In this document: positions 16,699-23,433 of the stretch, in pieces
Layout: each line of letters starts with the position of its first letter
How positions within the stretch are numbered: the stretch's first letter is position 1
Source of the DNA: Candidatus Woesearchaeota archaeon
Lineage (GTDB): Archaea; Nanobdellota; Nanobdellia; Woesearchaeales; ARS49
DNA: 35,360 nt
NCBI GenBank assembly: GCA_014729195.1
Contig: WJKI01000057.1
Span: 1 to 35,360, forward strand
Direction: 5' to 3'
Notes under the pieces: model-generated
Seen by the model: only the letters and a program-made list of their open reading frames with translations
Told to the model about the DNA's origin: nothing
Databases searched by the model: none
Program-made: the position numbers and the translations under genes

Positions 16699-17241
16699 TT
16701 ATTCTTTTAGTTTGAACATAAGTGTAGTTGAAATTATGAAAATTACTGCCACTATATAAAATACTATTTCAAAACCAAACTGTCCTACTAGAAAACCACC
16801 TGCAAAAATAGCAATTGCTTCTGAAATTCCTACTACTGCATCGTATTTTCCAATGTCTGCGCCGCGTTTTTCTTTTTCAGTCATATCTCCTAAAAACGCT
16901 GCTTCAGATGTTTCAAAAAGAGCTATAATTAGACCACTAAAAATCTGTAATAGATATAATTGCCAAAGAGAACCTATTATAGTATAAAGAAAAACAACTA
17001 AAGCAGAAGCATATCCTCCAAAAATAAGGAAAGGCTTTCTGCCAAACTTATCAGAATATTTGCCGACAAGTAAAGAAGTTAATGCTCCAGATAAGACAAC
17101 TAAGCCGACTGCAATACCGAAATTTTCTATACTGCCCCCGATTTTATTGATGAAAATTAAGTAAAACGGTCCAAACAATCCAAAAGCAAGAGCTATTAAA
17201 GCATTAGAAAAAGTAAATATTTTAAGATTTCTTTTTTTCAT
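16699..17241 (-). CDS. Half-size MFS transporter (six membrane segments)
   Basis: The 180 residues match only the N-terminal half of a major facilitator transporter. Six hydrophobic helices are visible. The family signature between helices 2 and 3 reads GKYSDKFGRKPFLIFGG (consensus G-x3-D-x2-G-R-R/K), and GADIGKYDAVVG near 126 resembles the later motif. A full transporter has about 400 residues and 12 helices. Here the frame ends cleanly after a basic tail (TLMFKLKE) and I see no second half downstream, so it would have to work as a dimer or is a remnant. It lies inside the repeat-bounded cassette with relBE and appears to have its own TATA box. Confidence 0.78.
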   Translation of the reverse strand: MKKRNLKIFTFSNALIALAFGLFGPFYLIFINKIGGSIENFGIAVGLVVLSGALTSLLVGKYSDKFGRKPFLIFGGYASALVVFLYTIIGSLWQLYLLQIFSGLIIALFETSEAAFLGDMTEKEKRGADIGKYDAVVGISEAIAIFAGGFLVGQFGFEIVFYIVAVIFIISTTLMFKLKE

Positions 17242-17316
17242 TGATTTAATATAAAATGTTAATACTTAAATAGTTTTCTAATATTAATGATTCTGCACAC
17301 TTTAAAAACCAATTTT

Positions 17317-17568
17317 TTATTCCTTATAAATCTCTTTTCTGTGGGCGATTTTTATGACCAGAATTAGTAGTTTATTATCTTTTATGTTCATTATAACTCT
17401 GTAATTTCCTATTCTTAACCTAAAATAAGGACTATTAACTAATCTTTTGACATGAGCATGAGGACGGATTCTGCATCTTTCAAGAACTGTGATTATTCTT
17501 TCTTTGTGTTGTTTATCTAATTTTTTAAGGAATTTCTTTGCATTTTGAGAAAGAGTTACTTGATACAT
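17317..17568 (-). CDS. relE: RelE/ParE-family toxin
   Basis: The 83-residue basic protein has the RelE fold order: VTLSQNAKKFLKKLDK, then the helix KERIITVLERC, then the strand block YFRLRIGNYRVIMNI and LLILVIKIAHRKEIY. Catalytic-type Arg, Lys and Tyr residues are kept. RelE toxins cleave mRNA in the ribosomal A site; ParE members instead target gyrase, and sequence alone does not separate them fully. Its start abuts the stop of the antitoxin gene with no gap, so the two are translationally coupled. The symbol denotes the family. Confidence 0.88.
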   Translation of the reverse strand: MYQVTLSQNAKKFLKKLDKQHKERIITVLERCRIRPHAHVKRLVNSPYFRLRIGNYRVIMNIKDNKLLILVIKIAHRKEIYKE

Positions 17569-17787
17569 CTAAAGCCTCAATTCTTTTTTAATCTCTTCAA
17601 GAGTGTGGAATTTTCCCTCTTTGAACTCTTTTTCTGCTTGTTTAATATCTTTTATAGTTTCCTCGCTTAATTCCATTGTATCCTCAATTAAATCCCAAAT
17701 AACATCTTCATAGCTTTCTTTAGAATACATTTTTCTCTTTTTAAGTTCTTGAAGTAAATCATTACTTATCTGAATTGTTGTTGCCAT
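17569..17787 (-). CDS. relB: RelB-like antitoxin of the RelBE pair
   Basis: I take the ATG at 17787 (MATTIQISNDLLQEL). The frame is open 17 codons further upstream, but a TATA-like CTTTAAATA sits 25-30 nt before this ATG. The 72-residue product has a short strand and ribbon-helix-helix-like N-terminus (TTIQISNDLLQELKKRK), then an acidic helical part that would wrap the toxin. It would bind RelE, neutralise it and repress the operon. It precedes the toxin directly, the usual order. The right-hand 85-bp repeat lies 73 bp upstream. Confidence 0.82.
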   Translation of the reverse strand: MATTIQISNDLLQELKKRKMYSKESYEDVIWDLIEDTMELSEETIKDIKQAEKEFKEGKFHTLEEIKKELRL

Positions 17788-17860
17788 AGAGACTATATAA
17801 GTTGATATAGTATTTAAAGGTTTTGATTCAATATCCATGTTTTTAGAAAAATCAGGATTG

Positions 17861-17945
17861 TTTAAAATATATTACTGAGAGAAAACCGGAAAAATCGAGG
17901 AGAGAATCGGAAGATGTAATGGATTATCCAGAAGGAACATTTGAA
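17861..17945. repeat. 85-bp direct repeat, copy 2
   Basis: This is the partner of 16534-16618 with one mismatch. It lies between the S-layer-like gene and the antitoxin gene. After the repeat ends, the sequence differs from copy 1, although another ATCGGAAAAAA follows near 17979. The gap 17788-18011 holds this repeat and no gene. Confidence 0.9.
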
Positions 17946-18011
17946 ATAGGTCAAAAAAATCGTAAGAAACACAGGTTAATCGGAAAAAAGTAAAAGAAAA
18001 AAATAAAGAAA

Positions 18012-19397
18012 TTATTCTTCGTCCAAAGGTCTTCTGAACAACACAATCAGCAACACTATAACAATAACTGCCAATAGCACGCTGATACCGGCCAACAACC
18101 AGATATATGCTGGACTGTCCTTAAATGAGGAAGCACTAGCACTTCTAACTCTTGCACTTGTTGCGCCAGTAGTTGTAACACTTGTATCAGAGGTTGTCAC
18201 AGTAGTAGTTGAATCATCATCAGATGAATCATCTGTTGTTTCAGCTGTTTTTTCACACTCTTCAACAACAAAATCAAACCTTTGAGTATTGCTTAAGGCT
18301 GTTGTGTCAAAAAATGTTTTCAGTTCAAGCGAATAAACTCTTGATTCAGTGTCTTTAGGTATTGTGAAACTAAAGGTCATTCTTTCAGAGTCATCCTCGT
18401 CCAATTCAGTGGTTTTTTTCTGCTCTAACTCCAAATCTGGAATTATTGCCTTGACAACAACTTCTTCTTCGTCTCTTTTACCAATGTTAAGAACGGTTGC
18501 ATCAACATTAAGTCTAGTATCACTGCAAGCACTCATCTGAACCGGCGTTATTGAAGCGGACTTAATCTTCAAATCATGCTTCAATCTGTCAACTTCCAAA
18601 TCAATTTCCCACATTTCCCCGTGGTAAGCATTGTTTTCGTCAATTCCGTAAACACGGATTTCAACAGGATAATTTCCATCTTCAAGATCTTCTTCAAGCT
18701 CAAAATCAAATGTGATTTCATCCTTATCATCTGCACTTAAATCAAGATCATCATCTTCATCCAGGTCCAAATCACTATCCATGCTTTCCACTTCGATATA
18801 TACCGGATCAAATTCAATATCTCCGATTTTCTGGTCATTCCGATCATCATCATTAAACGTATTTTCAAATTCAACAGTTATATAACAGTCCATATCAGGA
18901 GAAAGTTCTTCAAATTCCTCTCCATCATCAAGTCTTTCTGAATTATCATTACATACAACATTAACTTCATCTATTTCCAGTTGGTTAACTGCCTGCATGT
19001 TGAGATCTGCGATAATTTCAGTAGAACCAGATGCTGCTTTTATTGTTCCTATCTTGAAGGGGGTTTCATCAAGGAAATCTGAAGCGCCGGAGTTTTTAAC
19101 AACAGCATCAAAATTAACAGGAATGTCTCCTTTAACTGTGACTGTCTGTGTGGCTCCTGCAGCCAGATTAAATGTAGTAGGTTCAAATCGTATATTATAT
19201 GTAGAATCACCTGCAAAAGACATCACTACGTTTGTCAGATTAGTAGTTCCGTCATTTGTGACTGTGACAGTTGTGGACACGTCTTTAATACGGTCCTGGT
19301 CTGCGTTACCAATAGTTGCAGAACTTAGCTGCAATGCACTTGCTCCTGTTGCGAACAACACAACAAAAACCATTAACATCAATAAAATCTTTTTCAT
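18012..19397 (-). CDS. S-layer-like surface protein with C-terminal membrane anchor
   Basis: The 461-residue product has a signal peptide (KKILLMLMVFVVLFATGASA). Tandem beta-sandwich domains of the COG1361/NEW3 type follow (VSTTVTVTNDGTTNLTNVVM near 40). A very acidic Asp-rich segment lies near residues 205-235 (DSDLDLDEDDDLDLSADDKD), possibly calcium-binding. A second Ig-like region comes next, then a Thr/Ser/Asp-rich stalk near 385-430 likely to be glycosylated, one transmembrane helix (AGISVLLAVIVIVLLIVLF) and a short charged tail. GGGGGGAGAT before the ATG is a strong ribosome-binding site, suggesting high expression. It may be a major envelope protein. Confidence 0.85.
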   Translation of the reverse strand: MKKILLMLMVFVVLFATGASALQLSSATIGNADQDRIKDVSTTVTVTNDGTTNLTNVVMSFAGDSTYNIRFEPTTFNLAAGATQTVTVKGDIPVNFDAVVKNSGASDFLDETPFKIGTIKAASGSTEIIADLNMQAVNQLEIDEVNVVCNDNSERLDDGEEFEELSPDMDCYITVEFENTFNDDDRNDQKIGDIEFDPVYIEVESMDSDLDLDEDDDLDLSADDKDEITFDFELEEDLEDGNYPVEIRVYGIDENNAYHGEMWEIDLEVDRLKHDLKIKSASITPVQMSACSDTRLNVDATVLNIGKRDEEEVVVKAIIPDLELEQKKTTELDEDDSERMTFSFTIPKDTESRVYSLELKTFFDTTALSNTQRFDFVVEECEKTAETTDDSSDDDSTTTVTTSDTSVTTTGATSARVRSASASSFKDSPAYIWLLAGISVLLAVIVIVLLIVLFRRPLDEE

Positions 19398-19523
19398 GTT
19401 AAATCTCCCCCCAATATCTTTGTTATTAGTCTAGAGTAGTTACTTATTATTTAAAGGTTTTGGTTTTAGTTATATTACAATCTATATGTTATAGAATATA
19501 AAAGAAAAAGGTAAAAAATAAAA

Positions 19524-19901
19524 TTACTGCTGTTTTCCAGCCAATAAAATAACAGCTACCAAAGCAATTGCTGCAACAACCATAACAATACCTGTTGACA
19601 AGGGAGGCATTGAAAGAACAGAACTACCTACTCCAGCTGCGACACCACCAGTAATGGTTCTATAACCATAGTATATTAGTAAGATTGCCAAAACTATTAC
19701 TATTAACGCAGCTATTATAGCAAAATTATTTCTCTTAACAGGCTTTCTTTGAACTGCAGATAAATTAACTGTTGCAGGAGTATAGGCTCTAACAGGCCTT
19801 GCTTTTCTGGAAACTCTCTTAACAGGCTTTGGCTTAGTAGGTCTTTTTCTTCTTCTTTTAGGAGCCTTTTTTTTAGCTTTCTTCCTTTTTTTCTTAGCCA
19901 T
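19524..19901 (-). CDS. Small membrane protein with long Lys/Arg-rich N-terminus
   Basis: The family is not recognised. The first 57 residues are extremely basic (starting MAKKKRKKAKKKAPKRRRKR) with Pro and Val, resembling histone-tail or ribosomal-protein extensions. Two membrane helices follow, NFAIIAALIVIVLAILLIYY near 59-78 and TGIVMVVAAIALVAVILLA near 103-121, joined by a Gly/Ala loop. By the positive-inside rule the basic tail stays in the cytoplasm, where it could bind nucleic acid or acidic lipids. AGGGTGAT precedes the ATG. It lies downstream of a coiled-coil and a DUF1189 gene on the same strand. Confidence 0.72.
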   Translation of the reverse strand: MAKKKRKKAKKKAPKRRRKRPTKPKPVKRVSRKARPVRAYTPATVNLSAVQRKPVKRNNFAIIAALIVIVLAILLIYYGYRTITGGVAAGVGSSVLSMPPLSTGIVMVVAAIALVAVILLAGKQQ

Positions 19902-19953
19902 AAAATATCACCCTAGTCAATACTCTAGTACATCGCATATATAAACTTTACTA

Positions 19954-20334
19954 TTATCCCTGAACATCTTCTGCAACTTCTATGATGTCTTCTACTTCTT
20001 TAACATCCTGTTTAATTTCATTAATTTTCTTTTTCACTTTTTCAAATGTCTTATCATCTTTCCCACATTCTTTAATATCCTTTTTCAACTCTTCCTTGAC
20101 TTCTTCAAGTCCTTTCTTGATTTCTTTTAACTTTTCTTTTTCCTTTTTTTCCTTTTGTTCAAGCCCTTTAATTTCTTCTTCCATCAAATCACCTATTGGT
20201 TTTGTTTCATTTTCAACAGAATTCTCAATAATTTCCCTGGCTCTCTGAGTTGCTTCTTCAATAGAACAAGCAATATGCATGTTCTTCAGCTGCAAAGCCA
20301 GCTTAGACACCCTTGCCTCTTTTGAGTTAGTCAT
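19954..20334 (-). CDS. Hypothetical coiled-coil protein
   Basis: I take the ATG at 20334 (MTNSKEARVSKLAL); the frame is open six codons further. The 126-residue product is soluble and almost entirely helical. An N-terminal segment with two Cys/Met positions (LKNMHIACSIEEA) is followed by a long Lys/Glu coiled coil at about residues 45-115. The family is not recognised. It starts 26 bp after the stop of the DUF1189 gene on the same strand, so an operon is likely. Confidence 0.68.
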   Translation of the reverse strand: MTNSKEARVSKLALQLKNMHIACSIEEATQRAREIIENSVENETKPIGDLMEEEIKGLEQKEKKEKEKLKEIKKGLEEVKEELKKDIKECGKDDKTFEKVKKKINEIKQDVKEVEDIIEVAEDVQG

Positions 20335-20360
20335 TAGGCAAAGAGAATACAAGCAATATA

Positions 20361-21140
20361 TTAATTTTTTGAATGCTTCTGGGACTTAAAGAAATGGAGC
20401 AAAACAACAAACGCCAAGGACAAAATCAACCAGGCAACAAGAGGTATAAGATAAATATGCAAATTCCAAAAAGAAACCAAAGGAACCATCCATTTGGAAT
20501 AAACCGCAGAAGAAACAGTCTCAACACTGATTATTATAGTAGAAGAATAACAGGTTGCAAGAACACATTTTCTCCAAGGCTGACTAAACCTTGTCAAATC
20601 CGCCATAAGAAAAACAATCGTTCCCACCAAAAAAGCAAACAAAAAATATTTCAACCAAATACCTGCAAAAGTATAGAATATAACAGACGGAGCAATGAAT
20701 AACAGTATGTATAATAATAACTTACTTACCACCGGCTTGTCCAGATTCTTAATCTGGGACAAAGGAACCTCTTTTCTTCCTGCAAAAAATTTATAATATA
20801 ATGAATCCCTTGTTATAGTCACTTTTTCTCTTCCTGGATTTACTTCATTACCAGTAGCATCAATAATTATTAACGGCTCTTTCTCGGGAATCTGAATAGC
20901 ACTGGACTGCAAAACAGTACCCTTTGCCTCAAACTGCTCAAATTTTGTTAATTCATCCTGAATATCAGATTTCAACGAAACCAAGGAAGGAATCAACAAA
21001 ATTACCATGACTAAATAAGCAATAACCAGAATTTTAGTATAATATTTAATTCCCTTAGAAATCGGTGCATCAACCAAAGTATCATACCATTTAGGATTAA
21101 ACGTCCTTGCAATATCCTTTGTAAAATCTTCCAAAAACAT
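20361..21140 (-). CDS. DUF1189-like integral membrane protein
   Basis: The 259-residue protein has one membrane helix near residues 33-55, an extracellular loop of about 100 residues containing strands (PLIIIDATGNEVNPG), then four membrane helices clustered in the C-terminal half. The N-terminal motif FNPKWYDTLVDAPISKGIKY and overall layout resemble DUF1189 family proteins, known in bacteria and archaea with no established role. A TATA-like TTTATATATT lies about 25 nt before the ATG. It is the first gene of a minus-strand run leading to the coiled-coil and basic membrane proteins. Confidence 0.7.
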   Translation of the reverse strand: MFLEDFTKDIARTFNPKWYDTLVDAPISKGIKYYTKILVIAYLVMVILLIPSLVSLKSDIQDELTKFEQFEAKGTVLQSSAIQIPEKEPLIIIDATGNEVNPGREKVTITRDSLYYKFFAGRKEVPLSQIKNLDKPVVSKLLLYILLFIAPSVIFYTFAGIWLKYFLFAFLVGTIVFLMADLTRFSQPWRKCVLATCYSSTIIISVETVSSAVYSKWMVPLVSFWNLHIYLIPLVAWLILSLAFVVLLHFFKSQKHSKN

Positions 21141-21216
21141 GTTTATATAATATAATTGAACTAATATATAAATATTTAGTGAAATTTTTTAAAGAAACCA
21201 CACTTTCCAAACCAAA

Positions 21217-21693
21217 ATGATAGACCAAATAATAAACTCACTAAAAAGGCCAATAAAAAAACACAAGGCAAAATACAGGGGGAACAGTTATTTTCATCCA
21301 CTCTTTTCGATGATGCCCTATGAATTAGGAAACACACGCGGAGTAATGATACAAACCAAAAGAGAAGATTTTCTTGAAATAAACCTATCCTCAGATCCAG
21401 ATGGAGAAGAAAACCTGCTCGAACTGGCTATTGCGAACACAGATAATATATCTTTGCAAAATGAACTGGAACAATACAAATCAAAATCAAAAAAATACAC
21501 AAAAGTTATCGAAAAAATCCTGGATTACCTGCGCCACAGAATGGATTTTGGAACAGACCCTGCAAAAGCAGAAGTAATAATACCCTATTCAAAACAAGAG
21601 CAAAAATACGTGATAAGAATAATCAATTCATTAATCACTCACAAAAACAAATCAAATCAAAAGCATCGACGTCCAAAAAACGAACATTACTGA
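21217..21693 (+). CDS. Hypothetical protein (158 aa)
   Basis: The family is not recognised. The product is soluble, starts with a basic helix (IINSLKRPIKKHKAKYRG), has a middle beta-like segment (GVMIQTKREDFLEINLSS) and ends in a Lys/Arg/His-rich tail. Its last 59 bp overlap the 3' end of the convergent methyltransferase gene, so the basic tail may be an extension into that gene. A TATA-like TTTTTTAAAG lies about 27 nt before the ATG. Confidence 0.62.
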   Translation: MIDQIINSLKRPIKKHKAKYRGNSYFHPLFSMMPYELGNTRGVMIQTKREDFLEINLSSDPDGEENLLELAIANTDNISLQNELEQYKSKSKKYTKVIEKILDYLRHRMDFGTDPAKAEVIIPYSKQEQKYVIRIINSLITHKNKSNQKHRRPKNEHY

Positions 21694-22111
21694 ATAACTG
21701 CGAAATCAATATTAAAATCTTATCCTTATTCCCAGACTTCTTCAGAACAGTCAAGGCAAAAATATTTTTTCCAACTCTTCTGATTTCTTTCAAACCTTTT
21801 TCAATATCATTAAAATTGTGTATTGACGTAACTGCAATAACTACATCAAATTCATTATCGCTAAAAGGCAACTTTTCTGCACATGCTTTAACTGTCTTAA
21901 AAGGACAATTAGCCAACAATTTTTCAGCAGGATCAACACCAGTTATATTACAATCGAAAACCCTTGCAGACAAGCCGGTGCCGCATCCAATATCCAACAA
22001 TTTTGTGTCTTTATTTATCTGCAGATACTGCGCAATTATTTTTAATTTAGCAAGCTGTTCACTGCCGTGTAATTCATCATATCCTTCTGCAATATCGTCG
22101 TAATAAGACAT
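21635..22111 (-). CDS. Class I SAM-dependent methyltransferase
   Basis: I take the ATG at 22111 (MSYYDDIAEGYDELHGSEQ), because the longer open frame would run into the divergent gene. The 158-residue product shows the Rossmann methyltransferase order: LLDIGCGTGLSARVF near 38 (motif I, SAM binding), ITGVDPAEKLL near 55, AEKLPFSDNEFDVVIAV near 77-93 (motifs III/IV) and GLKEIRRVGKNIFAL near 107. It is shorter than the usual 200-plus residues at the C-terminus, so substrate-binding elements may be reduced. The substrate is unknown. It starts 34 bp from the divergent DegT-like gene. Confidence 0.82.
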   Translation of the reverse strand: MSYYDDIAEGYDELHGSEQLAKLKIIAQYLQINKDTKLLDIGCGTGLSARVFDCNITGVDPAEKLLANCPFKTVKACAEKLPFSDNEFDVVIAVTSIHNFNDIEKGLKEIRRVGKNIFALTVLKKSGNKDKILILISQLFSNVRFLDVDAFDLICFCE

Positions 22112-22145
22112 AAGCTTTATTAAGCCCCAGAACTTTATATTAGTT

Positions 22146-22922
22146 ATGGAAGTCACAGAAAAACTCCACGAATTATTCAGAAAAAATAACATCAAACTAG
22201 TTGAATCAGGAGACCACGCCATCTTTTCTGTACTTAAATATCTTCAATCAAAAAACAAATCAAAAGTGCTTATACAAGACCAAGGAGGATGGCTGACCTA
22301 TAGAGATTACCCTAAAAAATGTGACATGCAGATAATTGAATTAAAGACCGATTATGGATTAATAGACTTAGACGACCTGCGTATGAAGGCAGACGCCAAT
22401 TCAGTCCTGCTTGTAAATTCCCTAAACGGATATTTTGCAGAACAAAACATGAAAGAAATTCAGCAAATATGCGCTGATAAGAATTGTCAACTCATCAATG
22501 ACGCATCAGGCTCGGTTGGAACAGAAAACGCAGTTTTTGGAGACATAATAATCTGCAGTTTTGGAAAAGACAAACCGATAAATTTACATTACGGAGGATG
22601 CATAGCATTTAACACCGGAACATTCTCCGGAGAATTTGATGAAAAGAAAACAGACAAATTAAGCAAAGAACTGGACGCACTGTTTTTCAGGCTGCAAAAA
22701 TGGGAAGAAACCCATCACAAAATCAAAAAAGATCTCAAGGATTTTGAAATAATTCATCCTGAATCACGGGGAATAAATGTAATTGTCAAATTTAAAGACG
22801 ATGAAGAAAAAAATAAAATAATCAAATACTGTGATGCGAATAAATACCCATATACTTTATGTCCAAGATACATCCGTGTTAAAGAGAAAGCAGTTTCTAT
22901 TGAGGTCAAAAGAATCAATTAA
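22146..22922 (+). CDS. DegT/DnrJ-like PLP-dependent aminotransferase-fold protein, shortened
   Basis: The 258-residue protein resembles fold-type I PLP enzymes. VLLVNSLNGYF near 96, then CQLINDASGSVG near 115-126 (Asp that would contact the PLP pyridine N) and ICSFGKDKPINLHYGGCIAF near 136-155, where a Lys in GKDKP would hold PLP and the Gly-Gly matches the DegT signature. DegT enzymes have about 370 residues; here the N-terminal and C-terminal parts are reduced. It may act on a sugar or amino-acid substrate, or may be a non-catalytic homologue. It is divergent from the methyltransferase, with only 34 bp for both promoters. Confidence 0.68.
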   Translation: MEVTEKLHELFRKNNIKLVESGDHAIFSVLKYLQSKNKSKVLIQDQGGWLTYRDYPKKCDMQIIELKTDYGLIDLDDLRMKADANSVLLVNSLNGYFAEQNMKEIQQICADKNCQLINDASGSVGTENAVFGDIIICSFGKDKPINLHYGGCIAFNTGTFSGEFDEKKTDKLSKELDALFFRLQKWEETHHKIKKDLKDFEIIHPESRGINVIVKFKDDEEKNKIIKYCDANKYPYTLCPRYIRVKEKAVSIEVKRIN

Positions 22923-22974
22923 CAAAAAATTTAAAAACAAAAACAATTACTTGTTTTAGTGAGGTGAAGTTCGT

Positions 22975-23394
22975 ATGGTTTTAAAGATGCCCAATTCAAT
23001 GGAAGAATGTGTTTATTTTACCCGGCGCAAATTAGAGGACAAAGGATTTGCAATCGCCTGGGTCTACAGGGAAAAATGCCCCAAATGCAAAAAAGGATTA
23101 ATGGGAAAACCCAGAGATGAAAAAACAGGCAAAGTCAAGATTCTTGCCAAAGAATACGTATGCCCTGAATGCGGATACACAATGGAAAAAGGGGAATACG
23201 AAGACACTTTAACTGCAGATATCCAATATACCTGTCCTCACTGCGAATACAAAGGAGAACACCAGATGAGCTTTAAAAGAAAAAAAGTAAAGGTATTTGA
23301 CAAAGAAGAACAAAAAAAGAAATCAGTGGATGCACTCAAGTTCAAATGCGGAAAATGCGGAGAAGACATATTGATTACCAAGAAGATGAAATGA
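22975..23394 (+). CDS. Zinc-ribbon protein (139 aa)
   Basis: The protein has four CxxC knuckles: CPKC near 35, CPEC near 63, CPHC near 87 and CGKC near 125, enough for two zinc ribbons. The N-terminus SMEECVYFTRRKLEDKGFA resembles a small helical domain. No enzyme motif is present. GAGGTGAAG before the ATG is a good ribosome-binding site. Such proteins often bind nucleic acids or act in translation or transcription. It sits 39 bp ahead of metG on the same strand; metG has its own TATA-like sequence. Confidence 0.75.
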   Translation: MVLKMPNSMEECVYFTRRKLEDKGFAIAWVYREKCPKCKKGLMGKPRDEKTGKVKILAKEYVCPECGYTMEKGEYEDTLTADIQYTCPHCEYKGEHQMSFKRKKVKVFDKEEQKKKSVDALKFKCGKCGEDILITKKMK

Positions 23395-23433
23395 TAGGCA
23401 ACATTTAAATACAGTTGCCTTTTAATTCTTACT

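Noticed and set aside
13006-17349. The 14-mer TTTCTGTGGGCGAT occurs at 13006-13019 and at 17336-17349 (inside relE)
   Set aside because: Several 14-mer matches are expected by chance in a 35-kb AT-biased window, and the flanks do not match.
22112-22222. N-terminal extension of the methyltransferase
   Set aside because: It would run through the divergent DegT-like gene start; the ATG at 22111 begins a typical methyltransferase N-terminus.
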